This document shows positions 47,357-58,534 of a DNA stretch of 64,000 bases, one piece after another. Position 1 is the first letter of the stretch; every line of letters starts with the position of its first letter. The stretch is taken from the NCBI RefSeq assembly GCF_000787575.1, contig NW_012236528.1, positions 1,400,576-1,464,575 on the forward strand, written 5' to 3'. The DNA is from Acytostelium subglobosum LB1 (Eukaryota > Evosea > Eumycetozoa > Acytosteliales > Acytosteliaceae). A program made the translations under genes and the position numbers. The notes beneath the pieces are model-generated. The model searched no databases, was not told the origin of the DNA, and saw only the letters and a program-made list of their open reading frames with translations.

Positions 47357-48169
47357 TCATTTGGATGAGGACGTGGCAGGCCATGTTTGATAGATACCTA
47401 ACAGTGCAGAGAGTAGTCCATACATTCCGATCTTACCTTGGCTGGTCTTGTAGAAGTTGAGTGAGAACGCTGCCACCATGGTGTCTGCACCATTCTTGAC
47501 AAAGTTGAGATAGAGATCGTTGCGCTTCTGTTGCAGTGTCTCTAGCTCCGTGTCAAACGGCAGATCGGCACCACTGACCTGTTGGTCGGCCGCTTGAAGC
47601 TGAAGCAGCTCGTGCTCTTTCTGTCTGACAGTCATCAGCTCCCTAATGTCCAATGTGATTGAGCATATCAACGCGGTGAACCAACATATATTGCAGTAGT
47701 GAGACATCTTGTCAGTGTTGAAGCTTGTCAGACCCATGCTGGTGGACCATGTGAACTGGTCCATTATAAAGTACATGTAGTTGACCACCTGGCGTATCAA
47801 TGTCAGCTGGTAGTTGACCTCCTTGTATTTTCTCGTGAAGCTGGCCAGCATTTGCAGCAGCTTCTGATGGTCGGCAAGTATGTTTCCCAGACGCCAGAAC
47901 CTACGAGCGGCACTAATAGATGACTCTGTTGTCTTCCATTTGTTTACCAATGGTGGAGTTGTTGTTGTTGTAGTTGTACACTGTTGTTGTTGTTGTTGTT
48001 GTTTAAGAGCATAGTATCCAATGAACTTTGCAGCATATTGTAGAGTCTTTGCACACTTGTCCTTGCCCGCAGTAAGGGCCAGGAAGCGTATCAGTGCATC
48101 GATAAACGAATTCAATGACGGTTTCTTCTGGTTCAGATGCATTCGGATGAGTTGTTGTAAATTAGACAT
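47357..48169 (-). CDS. pex11: peroxisomal membrane protein PEX11
   Basis: Single exon, 270 residues. PEX11 curves and elongates the peroxisomal membrane before fission. Start MSNLQQLIRMHLNQ; then the family pattern LNSFIDALIRFLALTAGKDKCAKTLQYAAKF at about 19-50. Poly-Gln/poly-Thr follow at about 58-75, then SISAARRFWRLGNILADHQK (the conserved RxFRLGK-like amphipathic region). YYCN-like SHYCNICWFTALICSI and a C-terminal hydrophobic stretch GKIGMYGLLSALLGIYQTWP finish the protein. Length and order match PEX11. Converges with the b5-reductase gene (69 bp between stops). Confidence 0.88.
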   Translation of the reverse strand: MSNLQQLIRMHLNQKKPSLNSFIDALIRFLALTAGKDKCAKTLQYAAKFIGYYALKQQQQQQQCTTTTTTTPPLVNKWKTTESSISAARRFWRLGNILADHQKLLQMLASFTRKYKEVNYQLTLIRQVVNYMYFIMDQFTWSTSMGLTSFNTDKMSHYCNICWFTALICSITLDIRELMTVRQKEHELLQLQAADQQVSGADLPFDTELETLQQKRNDLYLNFVKNGADTMVAAFSLNFYKTSQGKIGMYGLLSALLGIYQTWPATSSSK

Positions 48170-48759
48170 TAAGATGAATGATGTTGGAGGAGGGAGTAGG
48201 AGGAGGGAGGTTTGAAAGTATATTGTAGATTGACAATCGATTGAGTAGACTCTAGGCTGTACTAGTAGTAGTAGTATAAGGTTGTTGTTGTTGTAGTAGT
48301 GGTACTAATTGTATTGTATCGATTGATCGATTGATTGATTAAAGTGAGAGAGAGAGAGAATGAGTGAGCGTGTATAAATTAAAGAACATCAACCATTGGT
48401 TATAAGGTTGGAGCTAATGACCTGCATCTGCAACTTCTATGATGTTCACGCTGTCATTGACATCTATCTATCTTATTAATTATTATTATTATTATATACA
48501 CATACACACACCCTGAGACAATGAACAATCTCATCGCCCGAAGAATTATCAATTCGGTCGGGTTGTTAAGGTCATGCCAAGATCACACCCCCTCACACAC
48601 CACAAACATCGTTTTATTGATGTTGTGAATGGAAATTCCCAGTTGCCCAATAATTGTTATAAAATGTAAATTCAAAGCATTGAAATTCAATCAAATCATT
48701 ATTTATTATTTATAACTTTAATTAATTGAATTTACAAACAACAACTATTTATATCTATT
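48170..48759. other. divergent intergenic region
   Basis: PEX11 promoter side and promoter of the next plus-strand gene: (AGT)n near 48260-48275, GATT runs, GA-repeat near 48345-48360, then strongly AT-rich before 48760. No gene seen. Confidence 0.6.
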
Positions 48760-49696
48760 ATGATGTTCAAACAAAAGACACTAACTCTATCATTATTTAC
48801 TATTGTATTAATAATACTTTGCTGTGCTACCAGGTCATTGGCAGCTGACGATTCACATTACTTTTTAAAAACAACTGGAATAGTATGTGTTAATGATCCC
48901 TGTGGATCTTGGAGTGTTGGAAAGGTCAACTCAAGAACTGGTGCTGCTACAATCGTTCATCAATTGAGAGTGGATGAGAGTGTCGACTACTACCGTACTA
49001 GTCTAATTGATTCCGAGGAGGAACAAAGAATCCTTTATGGTAACTTGGAGAACATCACTGTCAATTCACTACCTGCGGTAAGATTCAATATCTTTGGTGG
49101 TTATCGTCTAATGGCCCTTGCTGCTGCCGATGCAAAGTATAGAAATGGAAATTATTTAATACTTCAGTATGTATTTAGAAAACTGTTAGTGAATACTGAA
49201 TGAATACTAACATTAGATTTAAATTAGGGGCACAACTGATTGGCAACAAGTAAACTATCCATCAATTAATGGAAACTACTCTGGTAATTTGGTGAATACC
49301 TATTCAAATTATCAATATATTGATAATAATTGGATGAACTACAAGTTGCTTGGTGAGGATTGGAATCACAAGGCTATTATTCAAGCGTACACTGATAAGA
49401 AGGGTGATATGCGTATCACTGCCATCTATGCCAACATTGATGACCCATCTCAAACATGTTTACCATCACTACCAATTGATATATGTCTTCCTCAGCTGTT
49501 TGAACAGGTTCGTGTCTACACTCGTCAATCCAGTAGATGTGTAGTGTTCGATGGCTGTGTCAAGAAGGAAGTATGTTCAAATGTTATTGGTCAATGTTTG
49601 CCAGGCTATCGTCTAGTATCCATTCCACAGAGACCATTTGGATGTCCAAAGTACTATTGTGATCCTGACTTCCTCTCTACTACATATAACAATTAA
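48760..49696 (+). CDS. secreted protein with DUF6748-like domain
   Basis: Exons 48760..49166 and 49228..49696; 291 residues. A signal peptide (LSLFTIVLIILCCATRSLA) is followed by YFLKTTGIVCVNDPCGSWSV and KVNSRTG. The Y-x-x-x-x-x-x-x-C-x-x-x-x-CG-[GS]-[YW] pattern is that of DUF6748, found in secreted proteins of amoebae and bacteria. A second half (IIQAYTDKKGDMRITAIYAN) resembles the beginning of another such unit, and a Cys-rich tail (SRCVVFDGCVKKEVCSN, PFGCPKYYCD) closes the protein. Function unknown. First of three plus-strand genes for proteins of the secretory route, 246 bp before the next. Confidence 0.7.
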
Positions 49697-49942
49697 ACAA
49701 TTGCAAATGAATGATCGTGGGGTGCACATGAGCCTAATTTGGGCAATCCGATATCACTTTTGTGAGAAGGGGCTTTTTGTTGTTGAGATAAACAATCACA
49801 ATTTGGAGGTATGCCCATTATGCTCTGTTTAATTTATTAAATGCTTCGTTTATAGGATGTAATAAAGAATGATCATTATACAACAATGATTGTTAAAGTC
49901 ATTTAGAACCATCCGAAATATTACTTAAATATAATAATAATA

Positions 49943-50880
49943 ATGCAACCAAATGTTGAAGATGAACAATTCCTACCATCATACCATCGATCGGAAGAGT
50001 CGATAGAGTTCATAAAGATCTCTGATACCAACCAATCATATTCTCCAAACACGGTTGTTGACAATAACATTGTTGAATATGGTTCCATAAATAATAATGA
50101 CATTAATATCTCAATCAATAATAACAATAATATTAATAATCATAATATAATCAGTATAAACAAATACTACAAGGCAGCATCTTCAACCTCTTCCTCTTCT
50201 CGATTCAATAGGATTATCATGGATGATGGTGTAGCCTCTGGAGAACTCTTGGTTGACCCGCCCAGACCCACCGGTGTCCTAATGAAACTGATATTCTTGT
50301 TCCATCCAAGTCTACTGCTCCTACTTGTACTCCCCAGTATACTCAACTTTTGGGTACTGTTCATTGCAGGCACTGGATCACTTCGTCCATTCTCCTATAT
50401 AGTATTTCTGGCCACACCAGCCATCTTCCAACTTATAATGTTAGTCTATCATTCACGATCATGTGTGTTCCTTACATATGGTCGACAAGCAATAGCAAGG
50501 AAATGTAAGTGATCTATTCATGACATACAATCATCAAACATCAACTTCTAATACTTATGATTATACTATAATTAGATCACTTGAACTGTGGAGGCGAACA
50601 AAAGTACCAACTGATAGACTTACAAACACAGACAGTGGTGGCATTGATGGATGCTAGTAGAGTGTCTGATGAGACTGCTATGTATCTATATATACCAATC
50701 AGTAACAAGGTGTACAACATGTCGTACTATGAGTCAACGTTTAGAGTGAATGCTGCAGGTCATTGGCAGGTAGTGTTCACTTGGAAGGCAATGTTAAGTG
50801 CTGTCGTCTTTGGTCTGTTGGTGAGTGAGGTGATCCTTCTTGTCATCCTTAGACATTGGTTCATGATGTTGTTTGCTTGA
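49943..50880 (+). CDS. multi-pass membrane protein, unrecognised
   Basis: Exons 49943..50504 and 50576..50880; 288 residues. I do not recognise the family. A hydrophilic N-terminus of about 110 residues is rich in Asn/Ser/Ile (low complexity, NNNNINNHN). It is followed by hydrophobic segments at about 113-140 (LIFLFHPSLLLLLVLPSIL), 150-172 (YIVFLATPAIFQLIMLVYH) and a C-terminal one (LSAVVFGLLVSEVILLVIL). Between the second and third is a soluble loop of about 80 residues (QKYQLIDLQTQTVVALMDAS). The intron is phase 1 with GTAAGT..TTAG. Adjacent on the same strand to the DUF6748-like gene and golvesin. Confidence 0.7.
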
Positions 50881-51109
50881 TCAAATAAACTTATCTAAAG
50901 ATAAGTACTTGCACTAATCTTATTATCTCTTTACAACTTAAACTAAAAGACTCTTGTGCACAAGTTTCGAAATAAATATCTTTTGAAAAGTAGTCCCCCT
51001 TTCTTCGCATCTCCGAACCCCCCTCACAGACCCATGTTCATGCTCATTCTGTGCCCTTTGCCTTGATCATAGTTATCTGTACCCGAACAGATACAATAAT
51101 CTATAATCA

Positions 51110-52931
51110 ATGGACAATAATAATAATAACAATACAGTCAATAATAGTAAGAGTATCAACTCTTCAGGCTACTTGGGAAAAAGTATAGGTGATTCACTAG
51201 GTGGAACGACATCAGGTGGTTATACACCGTTGGTGCTGTCACCTTCTTCGTCACCCAATAACAGCATGACCTTCCTGTCGGCCACCAGGAACAACCCCAA
51301 ACTCACATTCAAACAACTGTTGCCAATGATATCGACACTGTTCATGGCAATCGTCGTCACGACAATGGTGATCCTCACTCGCAACTACTCGGCCAACAAC
51401 CTACCCAGCATCACAGCACCCTATGTAATAGTTGAGGATGATCAACTACTGGAAGTTGCCTTCTCCTCAAGGAACTGGCTGCTGAGTGTCAACCCAACAA
51501 TCACAAAGTTGGACTTTACAGTGATGGTGCTCAATCCTGTTGGCTCATGGTCAGTGGCCTCCTACAATGGTGATGTACTGGCCAATGCATCCAGTTGTGT
51601 ATACCTCCCATTCCTTGCTGCTGCTGTTAAGTAAGTCTACTACCCTACCCTTTATGTTTAACCTCACTCACTAACTCAATCACTCAATGACCTCATTCAT
51701 AGTTGGTGTCTAGGTGGCAATCAAGAACCACAATGTCTTCAACCGGCAACAGGACCAATGATGAATGACTTTAGCTCAATCTATGCTGGTATCATTGTGG
51801 ATCGTATATCTGGAGCACCAAACACCAACATTGAAGAGACCAACTCAACAGCCTTTACCACATGGATGCACAAGCGTAGATATGTTGAGAACTTCCTCGA
51901 AGAGAATGGTCTACTTGGCAATCAAAGCATCTTTAACAAGATATATCCTTCAAACTCTGGTCCAGTGTAAGCCTCATAATCATTCAGAGTTAATCGAACG
52001 TATGGATGATCATGATTACTCACATCTCTGTATACAACACAATAGCGCTGCCTACACTGAAGCTTTGGCACTTGAGATTGTTGGACCAAATATGATGAAC
52101 CCATTGGATTCAGCTACTTTGATGCTATACATGATCCAAGGTGGAATAACACCAGATGGACAATCATACATGACTGACCTCTTGTCACGTCAGACCTTCT
52201 CAGAGTACACTTCATTTGGATTTGGCCTGCCACCTGGAACCGTGCTTCACTCGATCATTGGCACAAGCGATACTGATGTCAATGAGATCGCCCATATCAT
52301 CTTGCCCAATGGCCGTCAGCTCATCATGTCGGCATTCACCGACGGTTACGAGAACTTTGGCACACCACCATACCAATCATCCATACTGGGCATGTTTGCT
52401 TCGAGACTTATTCACGGCATGAACTTGACCAAGGGTGACCCAACCATGATCATCATGGACAGCTCACAGACTGTGGTGGTGCCAGAAGGAGGATGGAAGA
52501 CTGCACAATCTAAACAGGCGTACAACAATACCTACCTCTACATTGATGGAGGTGGTGTCGTGCCATTTGTCGTCATGTGGAACTTCCCCATCAACACGAC
52601 GGGCCTCTACGAAGTGTGTGTCTGGTTCCCTGCAGCCACCAACCAAACGACTACAGCAATCTACACGGTCACCACCGGTGATGAGTCCTATCTTACCTAC
52701 CAATTCATCATTGACCAACAACACTATGGCGCCAGATGGATATTGCTAGACTCTTTCTACTTTGTCGCTGGAACAACGCCAGTGATCCACATCTCATCAC
52801 TGGGCACACCAAAAGGGCAAGTGATCGTAGCCGACGCTGTCAAGCTCACAATGTGGCCAACCACCGATGGCATTCCAGGTTTGGCAGAGAACTATGTATC
52901 TGAGAACTATAACTATGATCTAAGTAGTTAG
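51110..52931 (+). CDS. gol: golvesin, Golgi/vesicle type II membrane protein
   Basis: Exons 51110..51630, 51703..51966, 52046..52931; 556 residues, near the size I recall for Dictyostelium golvesin. An Asn/Ser-rich cytosolic N-terminus (about 65 residues) and one transmembrane anchor (LLPMISTLFMAIVVTTMVIL) precede a lumenal part with two modules. The first (about 105-400) looks like a class A beta-lactamase/serine-hydrolase fold: NPVGSWSVASYNGD, DRISGAPNTNI, GLPPGTVLHSIIGTSDTD, LPNGRQLIMSAFTDGYE. The catalytic positions seem lost (SSCVY where SxxK is expected; no KTG triad). The last about 130 residues are the golvesin C-terminal domain (GLYEVCVWFPAATNQTT, DAVKL). In Dictyostelium the protein marks Golgi and vesicles. 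Identification rests on that domain plus architecture. Confidence 0.78.
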
Positions 52932-54345
52932 ATTGTTTAGAGGTCACACCACACTTGACTGTAGTCATGGCCATCATCAATTGCAGTAACAGTGTAGCAT
53001 CAATACCATTCCATGTCAATCAGTTAATTCCATTCACATTAATGGGACGGGATGACCCAACCCCATTTCTATTCGTCAATCAATCAATTCAATTCAATAC
53101 CCATCCAAGTAGCAACAGACAATCAACCTGAACAATAATCAATCAATCAATCAATCAATCACCCAATATCAACAGTCGCCATGGCAACAACAAACAAACA
53201 ACAACATTTCAACAGCACCATGGGTTGTAATTTACTCGCACTGAATGAAGAGGCATAAGTTCTTTGAACTTCTCTTAACGATAACGTTGACCATTTCAAC
53301 AGAATAACATTTGTGTCATCCACCTACTCAACTCTTTTGTTCTTGTTCTTCATCTTCTTCATCAGTCATCATCCAATAGTTGTATAAGCATCAACATGTA
53401 TAAGATGTAATTCATAACATCATTTCAACAACATCATCAGCAGACCTTCTAAACAACAACCATTCCTCCACATCAGCTGATCCAACACCTTCACACACAC
53501 ACACACACACCACCACCTAATCAACCAACACTTGTATCTGTTTCAAGTTTCTTCGTGGTTAGTGTATGTGTTGGATGGTGATTGAATGTTGCTTGTGATG
53601 ATCAGTATGTGATCGCTGGAGTTAGGAGGAGTTGCCCTTGTGGAATATGGGGTATTGCCGGAGGGACAGAGAACAAGTAGAAGGATAGGGCTGCACTACG
53701 CTAATGAGCTGTCGTCAGATATTCATTACTTATATATATCCACGGTGGAAAGTTAAGTGATAGATGGGTATAAACTGATTGATAGTTTGATTGATTGATG
53801 CTGATGTGTCAGCTGCTCCCTCACACACCAGTGTACCTCCTCATCATCATGGACTGATGTGGATGGTGCTTGATTGTTGGTTTCATGTCGACAGTTTAGA
53901 GATGAGGAACACAACATCAACAACATCAACAACACAGAGATAGAGAAGAGAGGACGGATATATTATAATACGGAACATTATAGCATATATACAAGAGATA
54001 GAGAATATTGTCAAACACGTTAACTTGAATTGGCGTTGTTGTCCAAGGTCGTCTACTACCTGATCAACAACGGAGGATCATTCTATATGTGCGTGTGAGT
54101 GATAATGTAATGATGATGATGACAAATGATACATCATTCATTTCAGAATGAGCCAAAGGGTACCAAGACAACAGTTCCACCAGCTGTTGCCACCATCATT
54201 AATTGATCACAAGCTAATATTGAGATTAGAGAGGGTTGGTAATTAATTAATATAATAATAATAACAAACTATATTGCCAATTCAAACTTGTAATATATAT
54301 ATAATATACCTTTGTATTAATAATAATATTTATATATAACTAATA
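52932..54345. other. intergenic, no gene supported
   Basis: About 1.4 kb. (ATCA)n at 53137-53160, CA-repeat at 53491-53510, other short repeats and AT-rich DNA toward the transporter start. Only short repeat-derived frames. No tRNA-like fold recognised by eye. Confidence 0.6.
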
Positions 54346-56667
54346 ATGGGCATAAAAGAGAATGTCAATAATGCCAAGTTGTTTGTAGAGATATCTTCCG
54401 ATGCCCAAAGGGATGAGGATAATAATACAAAGTCGACAGCTAAATCGCCAACAAATATACATAATATCTTATCGAATAGCAATGAGCAAGATGTTGATGA
54501 TGGACTTGAGGATATAGACTTGTCATCTGATGATCTGGCCGAGGAGGAGGAGGGAGATGGAAATGATCAGTCAACAAACTCAACAACTTCGATAGGTGAT
54601 GTAGCTACATCACCAACAACCAATGAACACAGCAACAATGCTGCTGCCAACGATACCATTGGGACCGCCAGTGACATAACCAACGATGATTGTACTCAAG
54701 GTTCACAAGTGGACACCTCGACAAACCTGTCCACACTCTCGCTCGACAACAAGGACACAGCCCTGAGTCAGCGCCAGATACTTATTATATTCTCGGGACT
54801 GGTGATGTCCCTGTTCCTCTCCTCTCTGGATATGACAATCGTTGCCACCGCCCTGCCAGCCATCAGTGAAGACTTTGGAAGTCTTGACCAGCTGTCCTGG
54901 GTGGTCACCATATATTTGCTGACATCAACATCTTCATCGCCGCTCTACGGCAAATTCAGTGACATATTTGGAAAGAAGTTGATGCTAATGTTCTCGCTGT
55001 TGACCTTTTTGGTGGGATCGTTGCTGTGCGCCACTGCCACAACGATGATCATGCTCATCATTGCCAGAGCCATACAAGGTGTTGGTGGTGGAGGACTGAT
55101 GTCTGCCGTGATGATCGTCATGGTGGAGATTGTGCCACTGCGCGAGCGTGGCAAGTATCAAGGCTTGATTAGTGGAGTCTATGCAATCTCTAGTGTGATT
55201 GGACCACTGATTGGAGGCACATTCACCGACCACATCACATGGCGTTGGGCATTCTGGATCAACCTCCCACTTGGCGTACTGGCAATGGTGGTGGTGTTCT
55301 TTGCACTCAAGATACCTCAAAAGGTGATACCATTCCGCAAGGGCATCAAGAAGATTGACTTTGTTGGCACATTCTCCTTGGTGGTCAGCGTGATCAGCTT
55401 CTTGTTGGCACTCAGCTGGGGTGGTCAGATGTACAGTTGGTTGTCACCGATCGTTCTTGGTCTGTTTGGTGGATGCATCCTCTTCTTGGCAGTGTTCATC
55501 GTTAATGAGTACAGATTCACACGTCATCCAATCATTCCAATGGAGTTGTTCAAGAATCGCAACTATGTCGTCTGCAGTCTGGGCTCATTCTTCCTTGGCT
55601 TCATCATGTTTGGCGTGATCTACTACATTCCACTTTACTTTCAAATAGTTGGTGGACTAAGTGCAACATCATCCGGTCTGCAGTTGCTGCCCACCATGAT
55701 GGGCATCGTTGTGATGGGTGTTGTCTCTGGCTTCTTGATCACAAGATTTGGACACTACAAGTCCTACCCGATCATTGGTACCATAATGATGACTGTTGGT
55801 ACCTTCCTCATGTCTCTGTGGTCAACTGGTGTGTCATCGCAGGCTGTATACATTGGATTCCAGCTGTTGGTTGGTAGTGGCATCGGCCTAACCATGCAGA
55901 TCCTTACAATGGTCGTCCAGAACTCTGTAGAATACAAGTACGTCTCCATCGCCACTGCTACCATCAGCTTCTTCCGCACGATCGGTGGTGTTGTTAGTGT
56001 CTCACTGTACAGCGCAATCCTGATTGCAAGCTTCCACAACAACCTGTCTTTGTTGCCACCCGACATACTAGGTGATGTCGATCCATACACATTCCGCACT
56101 GAGCTCCTGACATCAATGGCTGATGGTGCCCAAAAGACTGCCTTCCTCGATGCCTACTCACGAGCGATGAGTACTGTATTCATTGCTGCTGGACCATTTG
56201 CCGCGATTGGATTCCTGCTGTCACTGGCCATCAAGGCAAACAAGCTCAGAACCACTCTACATAAGCAGAATGACAGTGAACAAGCTGTGCCAATATCTGC
56301 AGCCAACGAGAAGAAGCAAGCAGTCGATGAGGATGTTGACAAGTTGGATATTGTTATCGTTGACAACTGTGATAGTCCAAAGGAGCAGGTAGTCGTTGAG
56401 CTCGATAACAATAGAACTGGCAACAGCAAAAGTAATAGCAGCAATAACAGTGGAAGTCGATCGGAGAATGATGACGACGACGATGGAGAAGTTGTTGATG
56501 ATGGTGCCAATAGAGTGGACAGTAGCATGGTGATACCACCACCTGTCATGGCACCAGTGTCCAAGTCATTGGCATCAAGCACCAATTGTAAGAGTATGAA
56601 TAGTAGCAACAACAGTGGTAGTAGTAGTCACCAACCACCACAGCGCTATCAACCTATTGTTGTATAA
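54346..56667 (+). CDS. MFS drug:H+ antiporter, DHA2 (14-TM) family
   Basis: Single exon, 773 residues. Proton-driven exporter of the DHA2 family, probably in plasma or vacuolar membrane. An acidic, Asn/Ser/Thr-rich cytosolic N-terminus of about 145 residues precedes a 14-helix core at about 148-640. Motifs: LDMTIVATALPAI (motif D1), GKFSDIFGKK (motif A), ARAIQGVGGGGLMSA (motif B), GPLIGG with WRWAFWINLP (motif C and DHA2 signature). A long hydrophilic C-terminal tail of about 130 residues follows, with poly-Ser/Asn and an acidic run. The tails make it longer than fungal relatives (550-600). No intron despite its length. Substrate cannot be inferred. Confidence 0.9.
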   Translation: MGIKENVNNAKLFVEISSDAQRDEDNNTKSTAKSPTNIHNILSNSNEQDVDDGLEDIDLSSDDLAEEEEGDGNDQSTNSTTSIGDVATSPTTNEHSNNAAANDTIGTASDITNDDCTQGSQVDTSTNLSTLSLDNKDTALSQRQILIIFSGLVMSLFLSSLDMTIVATALPAISEDFGSLDQLSWVVTIYLLTSTSSSPLYGKFSDIFGKKLMLMFSLLTFLVGSLLCATATTMIMLIIARAIQGVGGGGLMSAVMIVMVEIVPLRERGKYQGLISGVYAISSVIGPLIGGTFTDHITWRWAFWINLPLGVLAMVVVFFALKIPQKVIPFRKGIKKIDFVGTFSLVVSVISFLLALSWGGQMYSWLSPIVLGLFGGCILFLAVFIVNEYRFTRHPIIPMELFKNRNYVVCSLGSFFLGFIMFGVIYYIPLYFQIVGGLSATSSGLQLLPTMMGIVVMGVVSGFLITRFGHYKSYPIIGTIMMTVGTFLMSLWSTGVSSQAVYIGFQLLVGSGIGLTMQILTMVVQNSVEYKYVSIATATISFFRTIGGVVSVSLYSAILIASFHNNLSLLPPDILGDVDPYTFRTELLTSMADGAQKTAFLDAYSRAMSTVFIAAGPFAAIGFLLSLAIKANKLRTTLHKQNDSEQAVPISAANEKKQAVDEDVDKLDIVIVDNCDSPKEQVVVELDNNRTGNSKSNSSNNSGSRSENDDDDDGEVVDDGANRVDSSMVIPPPVMAPVSKSLASSTNCKSMNSSNNSGSSSHQPPQRYQPIVV

Positions 56668-56996
56668 TAATAATAAATACGTACTGTAGAGTATAAATTT
56701 GCCGATCAGGATTGCGGTTGTTTGCCTTTATTGGTCATTGATTGTGTTGTTTTTGTTGTCAAACAAAACAAACAAATAAATAAATAAATAAAAATTGTGT
56801 TTCAAGTTCCCACGGGGTGTCTTGAGTGCTAATGAAAGAGTGGGTGTGAGTTGTGTGAACAGCACCTAGGTTGAACTGCACTCTGTGTCAGTCCTAACTC
56901 AACACAACAAACAACACACGCACTTTAGTCATTAGTGACATACAATAATCACAAACAAATATAACTAAAACAAAATAACTATACATATATAAAACA
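56668..56996. other. intergenic, enolase promoter
   Basis: About 330 bp: AAT/AAAT runs at 56770-56795, pyrimidine/purine-mixed DNA, then an ACAAAACAAAATA-type leader to the enolase ATG. Confidence 0.55.
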
Positions 56997-58399
56997 ATGG
57001 TCAGAACTATTAAACAAATCAAGGCAAGAGAGATCTTGGACAGCCGTGGAAACCCAACTGTTGAGGTAGATCTGTTCACTGACGATGGTGCTATGTTCCG
57101 TGCTGCCGTCCCATCTGGTGCCTCCACCGGTGTCCATGAGGCCGTCGAGCTTAGAGACGGTGACAAGTCTAGATACCTTGGAAAGGGTGTCCTCAAGGCC
57201 ATCGAGAACATCAAGACCATCGAGAAGGCCGTCATCGGAATGGATGTCACCAAGCAGTCAGAGATTGACAAGGCTATGATCACCCTCGATGGCACCAACA
57301 ACAAGGGCAAGCTCGGTGCCAACGCCATCCTGGCCGTCAGTATGGCCGTGTGCAGAGCCGGTGCCGCCGCCTCGCAACTCCCACTCTACAAGTACATCGC
57401 TCGTCTCGCTGGTCGCTCCGAGACTCAGTTCATTCTCCCAGTGCCAGCATTCAATGTCATCAACGGAGGTAGCCACGCTGGCAACCGTCTTGCCATGCAA
57501 GAGTTCATGATTCTCCCAGTCGGTGCCCCAAGCTTCAAGGAGGCCCTTCGCATGGGTGCTGAGGTCTACCACAGCCTCAAGGACGTCATCAAGTCCCGTT
57601 ATGGTCAGGATGCCATCAATGTCGGAGATGAGGGAGGTTTTGCCCCACCCATCCTCTCCAACAAGGACGGTCTCGATCTGCTCGTCCAGGCCATCCAAAA
57701 GTCTGGTCACGAGGGCAAGGTTAAGATCGGTATGGACTGTGCTGCCTCTGAGTTCTGCACACCAAAGGGATACGATCTTGACTTCAAGACCAAGAACAAC
57801 GACGGCTCCCAGGTCATCTCTGGTGAGGCTCTTGGTGATCTCTACAGATCATTCGTTGCCCAGTATCCAGTCATTTCCATCGAGGATCCATTCGATCAGG
57901 TATGTTTGTTAACAACGTGAAAGAAGTGTACCAAGTATCATTCCTCTAACTCACTTACCTCTCATACTACTCCTTTATCTCAAACAAACAGGATGATTGG
58001 GAGTCATACAGCAAGCTCACAGCTTCAGTCCCAATCCAAATTGTTGGTGATGATCTGCTGGTCACCAACCCACAGAGAATCAAGGAGGGTATCCAGAAGA
58101 AGGCATGCAATGCCCTCTTGCTCAAGGTTAACCAGATTGGTTCCGTCACTGAGAGTATTGAGGCATGCACCATGTCACAGAATGAGAAGTGGGGCGTCAT
58201 GGTCAGCCACAGAAGTGGTGAGACCGAGGACACCTTCATTGCTGACCTCGTTGTCGGTCTGGGAACCGGTCAAATCAAGACTGGTGCTCCATGCAGATCC
58301 GAGAGATTGGCCAAGTACAACCAATTGTTGAGAATCGAGGAGGAAGTCGCTGGTCACTCCAAGTTTGCCGGAGAGTCCTTCCGTCACCCATCCCTCTAA
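56997..58399 (+). CDS. enoA: enolase (2-phosphoglycerate dehydratase)
   Basis: Exons 56997..57899 and 57992..58399; 436 residues, normal length. Cytosolic glycolytic enzyme turning 2-phosphoglycerate into phosphoenolpyruvate. All landmarks are present: [22 protein letters not shown] (mobile loop Ser), INGGSHAGN (His of loop 2), [13 protein letters not shown], the metal ligands in [18 protein letters not shown] and GDDLLVTNP, the catalytic Lys in LLKVNQIGS, and SHRSGETED. Codon use is strongly biased to C-ending codons compared with neighbours, as expected for a highly expressed gene. The intron is phase 0 after DPFDQ. Confidence 0.97.
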
Positions 58400-58534
58400 G
58401 TAGTGGGTCCCACTCCGCTCTCAAGCAGAGCAACCTGTTCAATTAGAATAAAGTACAACAACTTGTTCTTCATATACTATACACAGTGATGGATGATCAT
58501 CTTTATGGGTAATGTACAATGTAGCGGCTCACAT

